Source: Eunapius fragilis (lineage: Eukaryota; Porifera; Demospongiae; Spongillida; Spongillidae). Taken from it: a stretch of 64,000 nucleotides of DNA. The notes beneath the pieces are model-generated. The model had not been told where the DNA came from, did no database searches, and saw nothing but the letters and a program-made list of their open reading frames with translations. A program made the translations under genes and the position numbers. Below are positions 22,477-32,199 of the stretch, piece after piece. Where the stretch lies: the NCBI GenBank assembly GCA_963681505.1, contig OY811972.1:17244173-17308172 (forward strand). Direction: 5' to 3'. Numbering within the stretch: position 1 is the first letter of the stretch; the number at the start of each line of letters is the position of its first letter.

Positions 22477-24790
22477 GGGTTCATACAGCACAACTATCTA
22501 AAAATTCCCAAATCATTCATGAACTTATTATACCCTTTTCAAGACTCTACAAGTGATGGAGGTGTATAAGCTATGTAAATCTCTAAAGCAGATCAGAAGT
22601 TGTAATACTGTAATGAACACTGACTGATGGTAAATATACAAAGTTGCATGGATGAAAAAATAAAACAAAAAATGTTCAGTCACAGAGTATCTAACTCTTG
22701 TAGCTTTGTGTTTATCTGTTCACTAATTGTCGAAATCTCCTTATCTCTGCACATCTCAAAACATTGGACTTTGAAATATATTCTAATTTAGATGATGATT
22801 CTGCTTTATCAGCAAATTCATCAGCTGATTTTACTAACGCATCTCTGTTATGTTGAATTGTTTTCTTCTTGCTTTTCAGTTCTTCGACTTCATCATAGCA
22901 CATCTTTCGTTTTTCTCCTTTTTTTACTTTCCTCCTTATTTTGAACCTCATCCAAATATGCAGAATACCTTTGCCTTGACATAGAGGCAGATAGTACGAG
23001 TTCCTTTGTACATTCAAAGCACCTCCCACAGACTTGATATGGTCTGAAATAGTTTGTTGAGCTTTTAGAGTATGCTCCACCATATTCTCCAACATTATCT
23101 CTGTGTTTACTGAGAAGCCTCTCTCAACTGAGGCTTGGCCATGCATGAGAGAAGAAGTAGAATCTTCCTTGAGAGAGACCAGAGGTGTTCATACTCCACT
23201 TTCTTTGTCATAGCACTGTGCAAAATAACATCTATAGGTTTGGAGATCCAGGTATAAAAGACAAGAGGTCTGGATTTGCTACATTATTTGCACTGAAGTT
23301 TCGGAACTGTTTAATAATATTATCACAAATCTTTACATCAATAATGTTGCCATCAGTAACAATCTTCAAACACCTCTGAAGTTCGTGAATGCATTGTTGC
23401 TCCTTAGAGCATATCAGTTGGGGATCAACCAGCCAAGGTTTCGTACAAGGGTGTACTTTAACGGAGAGTTTTCCTGCAACTTAGAAAGTAGTGTAATAAG
23501 AAATTTCTTTCTTTCAGCTCTGATGCTGAATGCATTTTTATCTGTACATTTCTTTGCACGGAAGCTATCCTTCAAAGATTTGTCAGCTATAAATCCTATG
23601 TCAACCTTTCCCGTCTCTTTATGTAGTGATGCATCTGCTAAATCTAATTTCATAAATGCCATACCAGAATGCCATACCAGAATGCAATGCCCTGACAGTT
23701 TCATCTTTTAAAAACCTATTCATCAAAGTAGTCAGTGCCTTTAGTAAATCTCCTTGAAGAAAAGGAAGCATTGGCTTAACACTGCGCCACAGCATTTAGT
23801 ATGCAGAGCTGTGCAGAGTGTGCATACCAAGCACTGATATGCAGATGAGTATTGTTGAAGTGTTCGTATGCAGACATCTGCATATGAACACGTCAATGAT
23901 AACCGTCTGCATACGGTTGATATGCAGACTCTGCACATGCAGCTCTGCATACTAAATGCTTTTGCGCAGCGAGCTTATCAGTTTGATAGTTCGTCAAAAA
24001 TGGTAAAAGATCTTTAGCGATACATGAAAAAATGTTGCCCTTCACCACAAAGAGTTCATCTCCACAACAGCCAGCAATAGTATAGAATGATTTACATTTT
24101 GGAATTGGTACCTTTCCTATCTTGACAGCTTCTACATACTGCTTAATATGAGACCATATCTCCAGAGCTGTATCCATAACTGGAATGTTTTCTAACCCTC
24201 TGTGCTGGCAGAATTTCTTGGGCAAAACTGTACAACCAGTAAGTGTTTAAAAGTCTTCACACCTTGCTGGGGCATCTTTAAAGAGCCAGTGTAGAGAAGT
24301 AAGGGTATGTTCAATTTCCCAATCAGTTGCAGTGCTACCGGCTCTAAAAGCATTATGCACCACAGCTGCCAATGTCAAACAATTTGTGATTAGATTCACG
24401 TTCTATATCCTGTAGGTTTTCCAATTTACATTGGGTCCATCCATAGAAAGCTGAAGCATTCCATGAGATCCAAAGGTTCGCACAGTATCCATAAGCTTGT
24501 CATGCAATGCTTCTGCAGCCCCATGCCCAAGAAACTGAGAAGTGAAGAACCTTGTTGCAATTTCACCAGCATCCCAAAAACGAATATGAATATCAAGCTG
24601 CTTGGAGTGAAGTTCTCTGTTTAGACATTCATCGAACAATAAAACATACTCCTTTTCTGACTTCACTTTTGATGTCAAGAGAGAGAGAAAGTATGGAGCC
24701 AATCCAAAAGTTGATAAATATGCACATTTTCGTTCACCACAACTAAATCTCACTGTCAGGAAACATTTGTTTGAATATGTCAGCGGCTTC
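22477..24790 (-). mobile_element. Decayed DNA transposon with transposase-like fragments
   Basis: Minus-strand coding fragments at 24403-24753 (LQLSMDGPNVNWKTY), 23893-24225 (FLTNYQTDKL), 23414-23704 and 22712-23146 (GQASVERGFSVN, followed by a helical segment ending ISDHI). The ERGFS-type C-terminus resembles that of hAT-related transposases in invertebrate genomes; that assignment is from memory. The frames are interrupted by stops and shifts, and a MITE sits in the gene at 23782-23969. CAGGGTTCATACAG at 22477 could be one terminus; I found no matching far end. It separates the two SMUG1 copies. Confidence 0.65.
23782..23969. mobile_element. MITE-like element inside the transposase remnant
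   Basis: Inverted ends of about 30 bp: left CTGCGCCACAGCATTTAGTA and, on the other strand, right CTGCGCAAAAGCATTTAGTA, both continuing TGCAGAGCTG. The interior is rich in GCAGA/TCTGC palindromes. It interrupts the reading frame of the transposase. No clear target-site duplication. Confidence 0.7.
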
Positions 24791-25017
24791 TAAAAGAGTA
24801 GTGCTTCTCAATTACATTTAACGTCCACAAAATCTCAGAATTTAATTCCCTTTTACCAGACACTCAAAATGTGTAGTGAAAACGAGCTGTCCGCATTGCG
24901 ACCGCCTTTTTAAAATGTTCAAATCATGTTTTGTTTAAAATTTTTACTACAATGGCTGCATTACCTGTTCCCGCTCTGGCTCCAAAAACCCATTGCTCTC
25001 TAACTAGTAACAGTGTT

Positions 25018-25135
25018 CTTTAAAGGAGGGAGGGAGGTTCCCCCTCCCTCACCCTCCCCTTTTTATTTCATTTCAGTTACTTAGTAAAAAGAAAGTGGGG
25101 AGGGTGAGGGAGGAGGTAACCCTCCCTCTTTAATA
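25018..25135. repeat. Imperfect inverted repeat, GGAGGGTGAGGGAGG arms
   Basis: Left arm GGTTCCCCCTCCCTCACCCT at about 25036 pairs with GTGGGGAGGGTGAGGGAGG at about 25097 around an AT-rich loop. Probably a small foldback MITE. The flanking 24800-25330 has no other recognisable content. Confidence 0.6.
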
Positions 25136-25336
25136 CAAAAGAGTCAAATTAGTGCACAAAATTATTACGTAAACGCAACGTTACGGCATCACGACGGTCT
25201 ACTAGCTAACAATGATGGCGAAAAGCTAAACAGAAACAGAAACAGCGATACGGGACACATAGGGAACTTTTACACACGTATTTAGCGGAATTTATGTGGA
25301 GACAAAGATTTGGATATAGTTCTCATGACTTTGTAG

Positions 25337-25678
25337 CAGGGGCGTAGTGTGGTTGATTTAGGATTTTGCAGCGAGGGTTGGTAGGCAGCCGCAAGGGCGG
25401 AGAGGGATATGCCGAGCCTCGATCATCCGGTTTATTCAACAAATTATGGAGGTGACGATTGGATACCGTATCTTCAATGTCGATGATAAGAAATAGTTTG
25501 CGTGCAGATCGAGTGCAGATGTGTGTTAACAAGACTCAAGATGTGCCCGCGGGCCCGTTTGCGTTAACGCGCACGATAATTATCTGTGCAAATAGTCTAT
25601 TTTGGCGCCCCTAAACCCCTGCGCTCGGGGACATATGCCCCCACCCCCCCCCCCCGCCCCCCGTTCGCTACGCCACTG
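25337..25678. mobile_element. hAT-like MITE
   Basis: Terminal inverted repeats CAGGGGCGTAG and CTACGCCACTG (its near-reverse complement), about 340 bp apart. The flanking octamers CTTTGTAG and CTCTTATA match only loosely as a target-site duplication. The interior is non-coding and includes a poly-C tract at about 25640. Confidence 0.55.
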
Positions 25679-25861
25679 CTCTTATAAACAGCTTATTAAC
25701 AGGATCATGTAGTATTTTTCTAAATCGTAATCCTACCTTCCCCTATCGAATGCACTTCGTAGTCTTCGTGGTCGCTGTGAAGTTTTATAGCCATTAGTCA
25801 GGGTACGAGCTTAGCAACCGAGATATATCACGTGATGAAAGAAAACGGTGGTTGATGATAA

Positions 25862-26716
25862 ATGGCTGCAGACAATTCATTGGCCCCGAGCTGTAAGCGA
25901 GCGAAACTTCTGAGTATCAGTGATCAGCTGCTGGACATCGAAGAGCGATTTTCGCAAGAGCTCAGCAATATGGACTTCGGACCCTCAGTGTCTTACGTAT
26001 ATAACCCTCTCGAGTATGCCTCGGAACCGCACCGAGACTTCGTATGCAAGTATGGTAGCGGTAAGAAGAAGATACTGTTTCTCGGAATGAACCCGGGACC
26101 ATTCGGAATGGCACAGAATGGGGTGGGTGTTATGAATTGTTGTTAGTGGGCGTTACGCTTGTCGCGTGATGCTTTGCAGGTTCCATTTGGTGATCCCAAG
26201 ATCGTCAGGGACTGGCTCCAGGTGACTGGGAAGGTGGGGAAGCCAGCGAAGGAGCATCCTAAGAGGCCCATTGTGGGACTACAGCTAGCCAAGAGCGAGG
26301 TGTCTGGATCACGTTTCTGGGGCTTCTTCCAGACCCTATGTGGAGAAGACCCAAATGTGTTCTTTGCTAACTGTTATGTCACTAACTACTGTCCTGCGTG
26401 CTTCATGGCTCAGTCTGGGAAGAACATCACCCCTCCCATGATCAAAGCTGATCTCAGAGGGAAGCTAGAGGCAGTGTGTGACCGATATCTAGGGGAGACG
26501 GTCAGAACCCTTGGGGTGGAGTGGGTGATAGGGGTGGGGCAGTACGCCGAAGCCAGGGCCAAGGCAGCACTGGAGGATAGTGGTGAAGGGGTTAAAGTGG
26601 GATCTGTGATGCATCCCAGCCCAATTAACCCCGCGGCTAACAAGGATTGGCCCAAAGTAGTGACATCACAGCTCACGGAGCTGGGGCTGTTGGAGGTCAT
26701 AAGAGGAGGACCTTAG
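25862..26716 (+). CDS. SMUG1: SMUG1, single-strand-selective uracil-DNA glycosylase, intact copy 2
   Basis: Base-excision repair glycosylase acting in the nucleus. Exons 25862-26122 and 26180-26716, 265 aa, close to the human length of 270. Motif 1 GMNPGPFGMAQNG continues across the intron as VPFGDPK. EHPKRPIVGLQ, SEVSGSRFWGFF and NVFFANCYVTNYCP follow. The second catalytic motif MHPSPINPAANKDWP is intact, with the family's catalytic His. The 57-bp intron is at the same place as in copy 1, so the two arose by a tandem duplication that included introns. This copy presumably supplies the glycosylase activity. AATAAA-type poly(A) signal near 26778. Confidence 0.95.
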
Positions 26717-26729
26717 GAGAGGTGTGGTC

Positions 26730-27190
26730 ACAATGGCAATATATTGATTGTGTCTTTTATCCCTTTGGTGACAAAATCAATAAATCATTCTTTACACCGT
26801 GTGCACCGTTCAATGATTCACTCACTCTAGGATTGGAAAAAGTTTTTCATTGTGATCTTGCACTTAATAAGATATGATCTCTGATAAGAACACTGTTCTT
26901 TCGTTCAAGTGGGGCTTATTGTGATAATCAAATTAAAGCGACATGCATGCTACACATTTACGATATGCGCAGAGGAGAAAGACTGGGCTAATCCCTGGGT
27001 GTTGGCGTAGATGAATGAATGTTACTGCATTCATTCAATACACATAGTTGATGTCAGCCATATAGGAACCACACTAAGTGCTGGTTACCCACACCACACC
27101 CCATGAACCAAATGTGAACTAGTAGACATATCACAGCTCATGCTGCACAGTTGCCACTACACGTGTACAATACAGCACTCAACGGAACGC
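26730..27190. other. Intergenic between convergent SMUG1 copy 2 and MRPS5
   Basis: About 460 bp with the SMUG1 3' UTR (AATAAATCATT near 26778) and the MRPS5 3' UTR. I see no further gene. Confidence 0.6.
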
Positions 27191-28309
27191 TCACAAGCGA
27201 GCGACTTTTAAGTCGCGCAACATGGTGGCGGTGCGGGGCGTGTCCAGCGGCCTGGGCACCGCGCACACAATAGGCCTGTATCCGCTCTCCCCTCGCAGCT
27301 CCATCACGTACTTATTGTCCCTGTCGGCCAGGTCTTGGTGGGTTTGCTGCGATACCAGTCCCTTGAAGGCCGCTCGCACCACGTTCGTGAGGTTGGTCGA
27401 TCCAACCACCTTGGCCTTCAAGTCTCTAAGTCCCGCCAGGGTACATATGGCGGCAATTGCGCGGTGACAGTGCAGGCCGTGCCCAGGCAACTGCTTCTCC
27501 AGATGCACCGTCGTCTGGCAGTTCTTGGCGCGCAAGTCGTGGTACACGGTGTGCCCGCCACAGCGCGGGACGAACTGGAGGCAGTTTACCGCCTTATTCT
27601 TGGCCTTGCGAATGGCCGTCTTCATCTCCTCGCCTTTTCCGATGGCGTAGCCGGCCGCTCCCTTTCCGTTCCCCACCACCACCAACGCACGGATAGTCCG
27701 CTTCTTTCCCGCCTTCGTCTGGTTAGCCACACGCCCCAGCTCAATCACAACGGACGCAAATTCGGTCAGCGGAGTGCCGTCGGCTGCCTCGGGACAACCC
27801 ACGTACCGTCCACCCCATTTCCGTCCGCTCCAGCCGTACCGACTCCAGTTCATTTCTGACACCCTTCTCTCCACCTGTTTGGCGCCCTCAAGTTGGCTGG
27901 GATGGAAGGTAACCTCTGTCCCCTCTTCGTACGGCTTGGGCCCTAGCTCATGTCTGTTCAGCCAGTTCAGCTTGTAGTAGGAACGCTCCAGCGGGGTGGT
28001 GAGGCCTGGCCACGCCATGTTGGCCTTACCCTTACCCATGTATATAAAACGCGAAGCTTTCACACCTTTCCTTCCTCCTTTCTTTCTTCCTCTACCACCT
28101 CTGCCTCCTCGCCCGCCACTGATGCCAGCCAAGAGCTCCTCCATCGGTCTTCTGTCAACAGGGCCCACACCATACCAGCGGGTGCCGTTAACAGCCTTGG
28201 TCGGCCATACCCGGGAGACCGCTGGGTGTGCAGCAGTGACGCTCTTCTGCAAGTACAAGCTATGTACACCTCGGACGAACCTCGTCCACGTGACAACCCG
28301 GAGCGCCAT
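27191..28309 (-). CDS. MRPS5: Mitochondrial small ribosomal subunit protein uS5m, 372 aa
   Basis: Component of the mitochondrial ribosome small subunit. It is a single uninterrupted exon, unusual here. The first about 40 residues are basic and poor in acids, consistent with a mitochondrial import signal. A Gly/Arg/Lys-rich linker follows (GGRGGRGGRGRKKGGRKG). The S5 N-terminal dsRBD-like fold carries the signature RALVVVGNGKGAAGYAIGKG, followed by the S5 C-terminal domain (GHGLHCHRAIAAICTLAGL, KVVGSTNLTNVVRAAFKGL). The family's common SQQTHQDLADR appears near residue 325. The start is 139 bp from the eIF4B stop on the same strand. Confidence 0.95.
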   Translation of the reverse strand: MALRVVTWTRFVRGVHSLYLQKSVTAAHPAVSRVWPTKAVNGTRWYGVGPVDRRPMEELLAGISGGRGGRGGRGRKKGGRKGVKASRFIYMGKGKANMAWPGLTTPLERSYYKLNWLNRHELGPKPYEEGTEVTFHPSQLEGAKQVERRVSEMNWSRYGWSGRKWGGRYVGCPEAADGTPLTEFASVVIELGRVANQTKAGKKRTIRALVVVGNGKGAAGYAIGKGEEMKTAIRKAKNKAVNCLQFVPRCGGHTVYHDLRAKNCQTTVHLEKQLPGHGLHCHRAIAAICTLAGLRDLKAKVVGSTNLTNVVRAAFKGLVSQQTHQDLADRDNKYVMELRGESGYRPIVCAVPRPLDTPRTATMLRDLKVARL

Positions 28310-28448
28310 TTCGAATTAACGCGCACAATGACACATCATGAAAAAAGTAAACATTTTCTCTCTATTCGGGACGGTCTCTACAGCATAGTAATGTACACGC
28401 GAGAAAGAACACCTCTCTCTAACTCTGACGGGTTCAACCCGTGGAAGC

Positions 28449-31400
28449 TCATTCATCAGGGTGTTCATCGCCTGAAGAATCTTGATCCAAAGCCGCAAAC
28501 TTACTGGGCCTGCTGAACACCTGCAATTGAAGATGTGGTTATGTAGCATCACATGAGGGAGGGACATACCTCAGTGGGTTCTCCAATAGTCTTCACAACG
28601 TCCTTTGGAGGAGGGGGACTAGAGCTCCTTGGCCCAGACCTTCCCCTCACACTATCACTGGAGGATTTACCCTTCCAAGGGTTCTCCCTTGGGGGCCTCC
28701 TCTCCTGGTCCCCAGACCTAGCATCTCTTGGGGGCTTTCTATCCTGGTCCCCAGACCTAGCATCTCTCAGGGGCCGTTCGTCCCTGTGCTTGGGCCCATC
28801 ATCGGAGGAGCTACCTCCCCTGGAGCGGCCATCTCTTTCCCGCCTCCCATAATGGTCATCTCTAGACCCACCACGTGTGTCATCTGGGGATTGGATGTGC
28901 AAGGGGAACATGTCCCCAAAGGAAGGGGAACAGGGGAGTGGTGAACATTGAAGTGAGGGTTCATAACCACCTTACCTCTCTTGGCTTGGTCCAATTTTAG
29001 GTTTCTACCTCTGAGAGGCTGTGGGATGAAGACAGCGGCGCTGTTACCATGACAACATCTCCTTTCCTTACCTCTCCGTCCAGGGAGAGGGCATGTTCCA
29101 AGTCTTCCCTCGAAGGCACCTCAGCATACCCAAACCCCCGCATGCGATTGGTGGAACCATCTCTGGGGAGTCTGACACTGTTGACCTGCAGGAGAGAAAG
29201 GGTTAAGAAGCAATCGTTTGCATAATGCAACTATATACCTTCACATGTCTTTTCATGAAGAACTCTCTAATGTCCTCCTCATCACACTCATAGGCTAGGT
29301 TGCCAAGATACACAGTATATGGAGAACGTCCCCTTGTTCCCCTCTGGTCATCTCTTGTTCCTCTCTGGTCATCCCTTGTTCCCCTCTGGTCATCTCTTGT
29401 TCCCCTCTGGTCATCCCTTGTACTCCTCTGATCATCCCTTGTTCCCCTCTGGTCTTCCCCTGTGCTGGGCTCCGTTCCACGCTCTGTATGATCTGAACTT
29501 GGCACACTCTTATTAGACCACACCTTCTTGGTCCCTGAATCAGTTGGCTCATCTTGGCGGGATGGCAGCTCTGCAGTGTGCTGCGATGGCTTCTCATCTG
29601 AAGGATTGGGTGATCATGTGATCCACATGATTATTAGCTCAGTAGGTACAATCACATCCCTCTCACTCCTTCCCTCCCTCTCACCATTCCCTCCCTCTCA
29701 TCTGCCCACCTTCACTACTGTGAAGCCTCGAGCGTCTCTCCTCCCCAGTCCCGCTGGGCCTTTTCTTTACATCACGCTCTGGATCACCATGGCTACCATG
29801 CTCCTCCCTCTCCTGACTCTTCCTCAGTCTATCCTCTATCTCCCTCTCCCTGTGGGAGGTGTCTACAGGCTTGGCCCCTCCAAAGATGGAGGAGGGATGG
29901 TGGTCTGCCTTCTCTCTAGGACTCCTTACCACTTCCTTCTCCTTCAACAGCCTCTCTTCTATCTCCTTCTCCCGTGTGGCTGTATCAACAGGTTTGGCCC
30001 CTCCAAATATTGAGCTGGTAGCCACAGGCTTGTCAGTCTCTTCCTTCGGCTTACTCCTTGGTATCAGCTGTAACTTGGGGCGCTCCACAGCACCACCTTT
30101 CTCCTCCCCAGACCTACCTTCTCGTCGGGGTGGTGAATGTCTCCTCTCATCGTCTCTTGGTCTTCTGTCGTCACCATAGCGACTATCAGAATGTCCGGGT
30201 CCCCTCTCGTACCTGCCACCATCTTGTCTCCCCCTGTCGCCATAGCGTCCTCTGTCACCGTAACCAGGGGGTCCACCCCGATCTGAAGGACCCTCCCTCC
30301 TGCCACCATCTCTGTCACCAAAGTTACGTTCTCGCCTATCTCCACCGTCACCATAACTGCGTGGGCGTTGGGAGTATCTGTCACCTCCTCCTTCACGATC
30401 TCCATAGGAACGATACGAGTCATCGGTTCTGCCAAACAAATACAGCTGGTAGTGTAAACATTCACCCCTTTCTCCACCCCCTCTCCCTCCGTATCAACAG
30501 ATTAGCATCAGCACCAGCAGTTTTTAAAAATTGCACACTCTAAAAGTAATTCTTAAAGTGACCACCATACACTTAAATTTCTAGTAAAATATCAGTAAAC
30601 TAATGTTTTAATTGCATTCATTGAGCTGCACACAACATTGATCCCCAGGGTATGGTTGGTCACCTTTAATGAAACCATATGCACACCCCACACACACCAG
30701 GGTATTCCCCACTTGCAATGTAACAAAAAACAGCTATATCCTTAACCCAAACACCCCCCCCTTACCCATACCCCTAACCCAAACACCCCCCTTACCCTAC
30801 CCCTAACCCAACCCCCCCCCACTTACCCTACCCCTAACCCAAACACCCCCCTTACCCTACCCCTAATCCAACCCCCCCCCACTTACCCTACCCCTAATCC
30901 AACCCCCCCCCCCCCACTTACCCTACCCCTAACCCAAACACCCCCCCTTACCCTACCCCTAACCCAAACACACCCCCCCTTACCCAAACACCCCCCCTTA
31001 CCCTACCCCTAACCCAAACACCCCCCTTACCCCTACCCCCTCCCCTTACCTCCTGGAGCCTCCCTGGTCATCCCTCTCTCCTCCTCCCTCTTCATCAGGT
31101 GCGGCTGTCCTCCAGTTACCGGACGTCCTGTCATCATGCTGCTGGTACTCCCTCCTCCCCGCTCCATACCCACTGCCACCACCACCACGAGATTCATCTA
31201 AGACATAATACTATCAAGGTACCAAACATGGTAGGCATGGTGACCAAACTATGGACACCAGGACACAAACACCACTTTTTGGTCAACACACCACTCCTTA
31301 CCTTGGGTTTTGTCTCCGGCTAGGTCAATGTTCAAGATGCGGTTCTTTAGGGACTGAAGGGAACAGTGAGAGGGAGGGGATCTATAAGCGAGGCCACGCC

Positions 31401-32085
31401 CCTAAGGCCACGCGCTCACGTACCTCCCCCTTCAGGGCCAACGCCTCCTCTATGTCCTGCTTTGTCATCACCTCCGCATACCCGAAGCCCCTGAGGCGGT
31501 TTGTAGTGCCCTCTTTAGGCAGCCTTACGTTATTGACCTGAAGCGCGAGGAGCACGTGATGCATCTGCATCTCTTCAAAAAAGATCCCGACAGCTTACCT
31601 CAACTTTCTTTCTCAGGAAGAACTCTTTTATATCGTCTTCGGAGCAGTCATACGAAAGGTTACCCAGGTATATGGTGTAGGGCGGGTTGGGCGGGAGACG
31701 GCTGAGGTCCAACTTCACGGCCGTAGCAGCGCGGGGCGCCGAGGGTAGAATTGCCCGGTCGAAGTTTGGCTTTGCAGAAGGCCATTCGGGAGTGTCTGGA
31801 GTAATGGAAGAGATGACACGAAAGTTAAGTTATCCCCGAGGAGGTCGGCTGCATGCTTGCCATCTGCTTCCAAGTGTTCGCTTTCGTCGGCCCAACTTTG
31901 CGTCCGCTTTGGGAGTGGCTCCTTGACAGCACTTGTGGTGGCCGGAACTGCTGCCAAGAATTCATTGAGCGACACTGGTTTTGCTTTCTTCTTTTTGCCG
32001 CCTTTTTTTCCTGTAGAAAAACAACTCCAAAGTGTGCAACGTTTCCCCTTCCCACCGCTGGGAACCCACCACTGTCGTCTGCCAT
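28449..32085 (-). CDS. EIF4B: eIF4B-like translation initiation factor with two RRMs, 765 aa
   Basis: RNA-binding cofactor of the eIF4A helicase during scanning. Inferred exons, 5' to 3': 32070-32085, 31861-32010, 31599-31795, 31424-31537, 31302-31353, 31050-31197, 29710-30428, 29239-29597, 29072-29185, 28976-29018, 28570-28883, 28449-28520; total 2298 nt in frame. eIF4B landmarks: GKKGGKKKKAKPVSLNEFL at the N-terminus, SWADE, FDRAILPSAPRAA, RRM1 (PYTIYLGNLSYDC, RLRGFGYAEV), a DRYG-like Arg/Asp/Gly/Tyr domain, RPKLQLIPRSKPKEE, two SSIFGGAKPVDT boxes, and a C-terminal SKFAALDQDSSGDE. A second RRM (PYTVYLGNLAYEC, RMRGFGYAEV) follows seven RGTRDDQ-type heptads; known eIF4B proteins have one RRM. 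Intron 2 seems to use a GC donor. The human protein has 611 aa. Confidence 0.9.
30745..31049. repeat. C-rich (sense G-rich) telomere-like minisatellite flush with a splice donor
   Basis: Repeats of CCCTTACCCTACCCCTAACC type in eIF4B intron 6. On the sense strand the intron begins GTAAGGGGAGGGGGTAGGGG, and GGGTAAGGGG plus GGGTTAGGGG recur with a period of about 30 bp, so both the donor core and telomere-like GGGTTA triplets are repeated. G-quadruplexes in the pre-mRNA are plausible. Confidence 0.85.
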
Positions 32086-32199
32086 TGTTACACCATGTGT
32101 CTCCTTTAGAGCTGTCCCGTGACCCGCTTTGATAGCGCACGTGCGGTATTTTTTTAATTGTTGTCACAGACCAAAACCACATGACGTCGTAGTACAAAG
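32086..32199. promoter_or_regulatory. Bidirectional promoter, eIF4B / dynein intermediate chain
   Basis: 114 bp between divergent start codons. TATA-less, with a T-rich run at 32150-32162 and a CACGTG-like GCACGTGCGG at 32138. Confidence 0.6.

Noticed and set aside
23414-24753. Host gene on the minus strand between the SMUG1 copies
   Set aside because: Fragments resemble transposon-encoded protein, are interrupted, and have a MITE inserted; no splice pattern fits.
30745-31049. True interstitial telomere from a chromosome fusion
   Set aside because: The repeats are irregular, only partly match TTAGGG, and begin exactly at a splice donor, which fits local minisatellite growth better.
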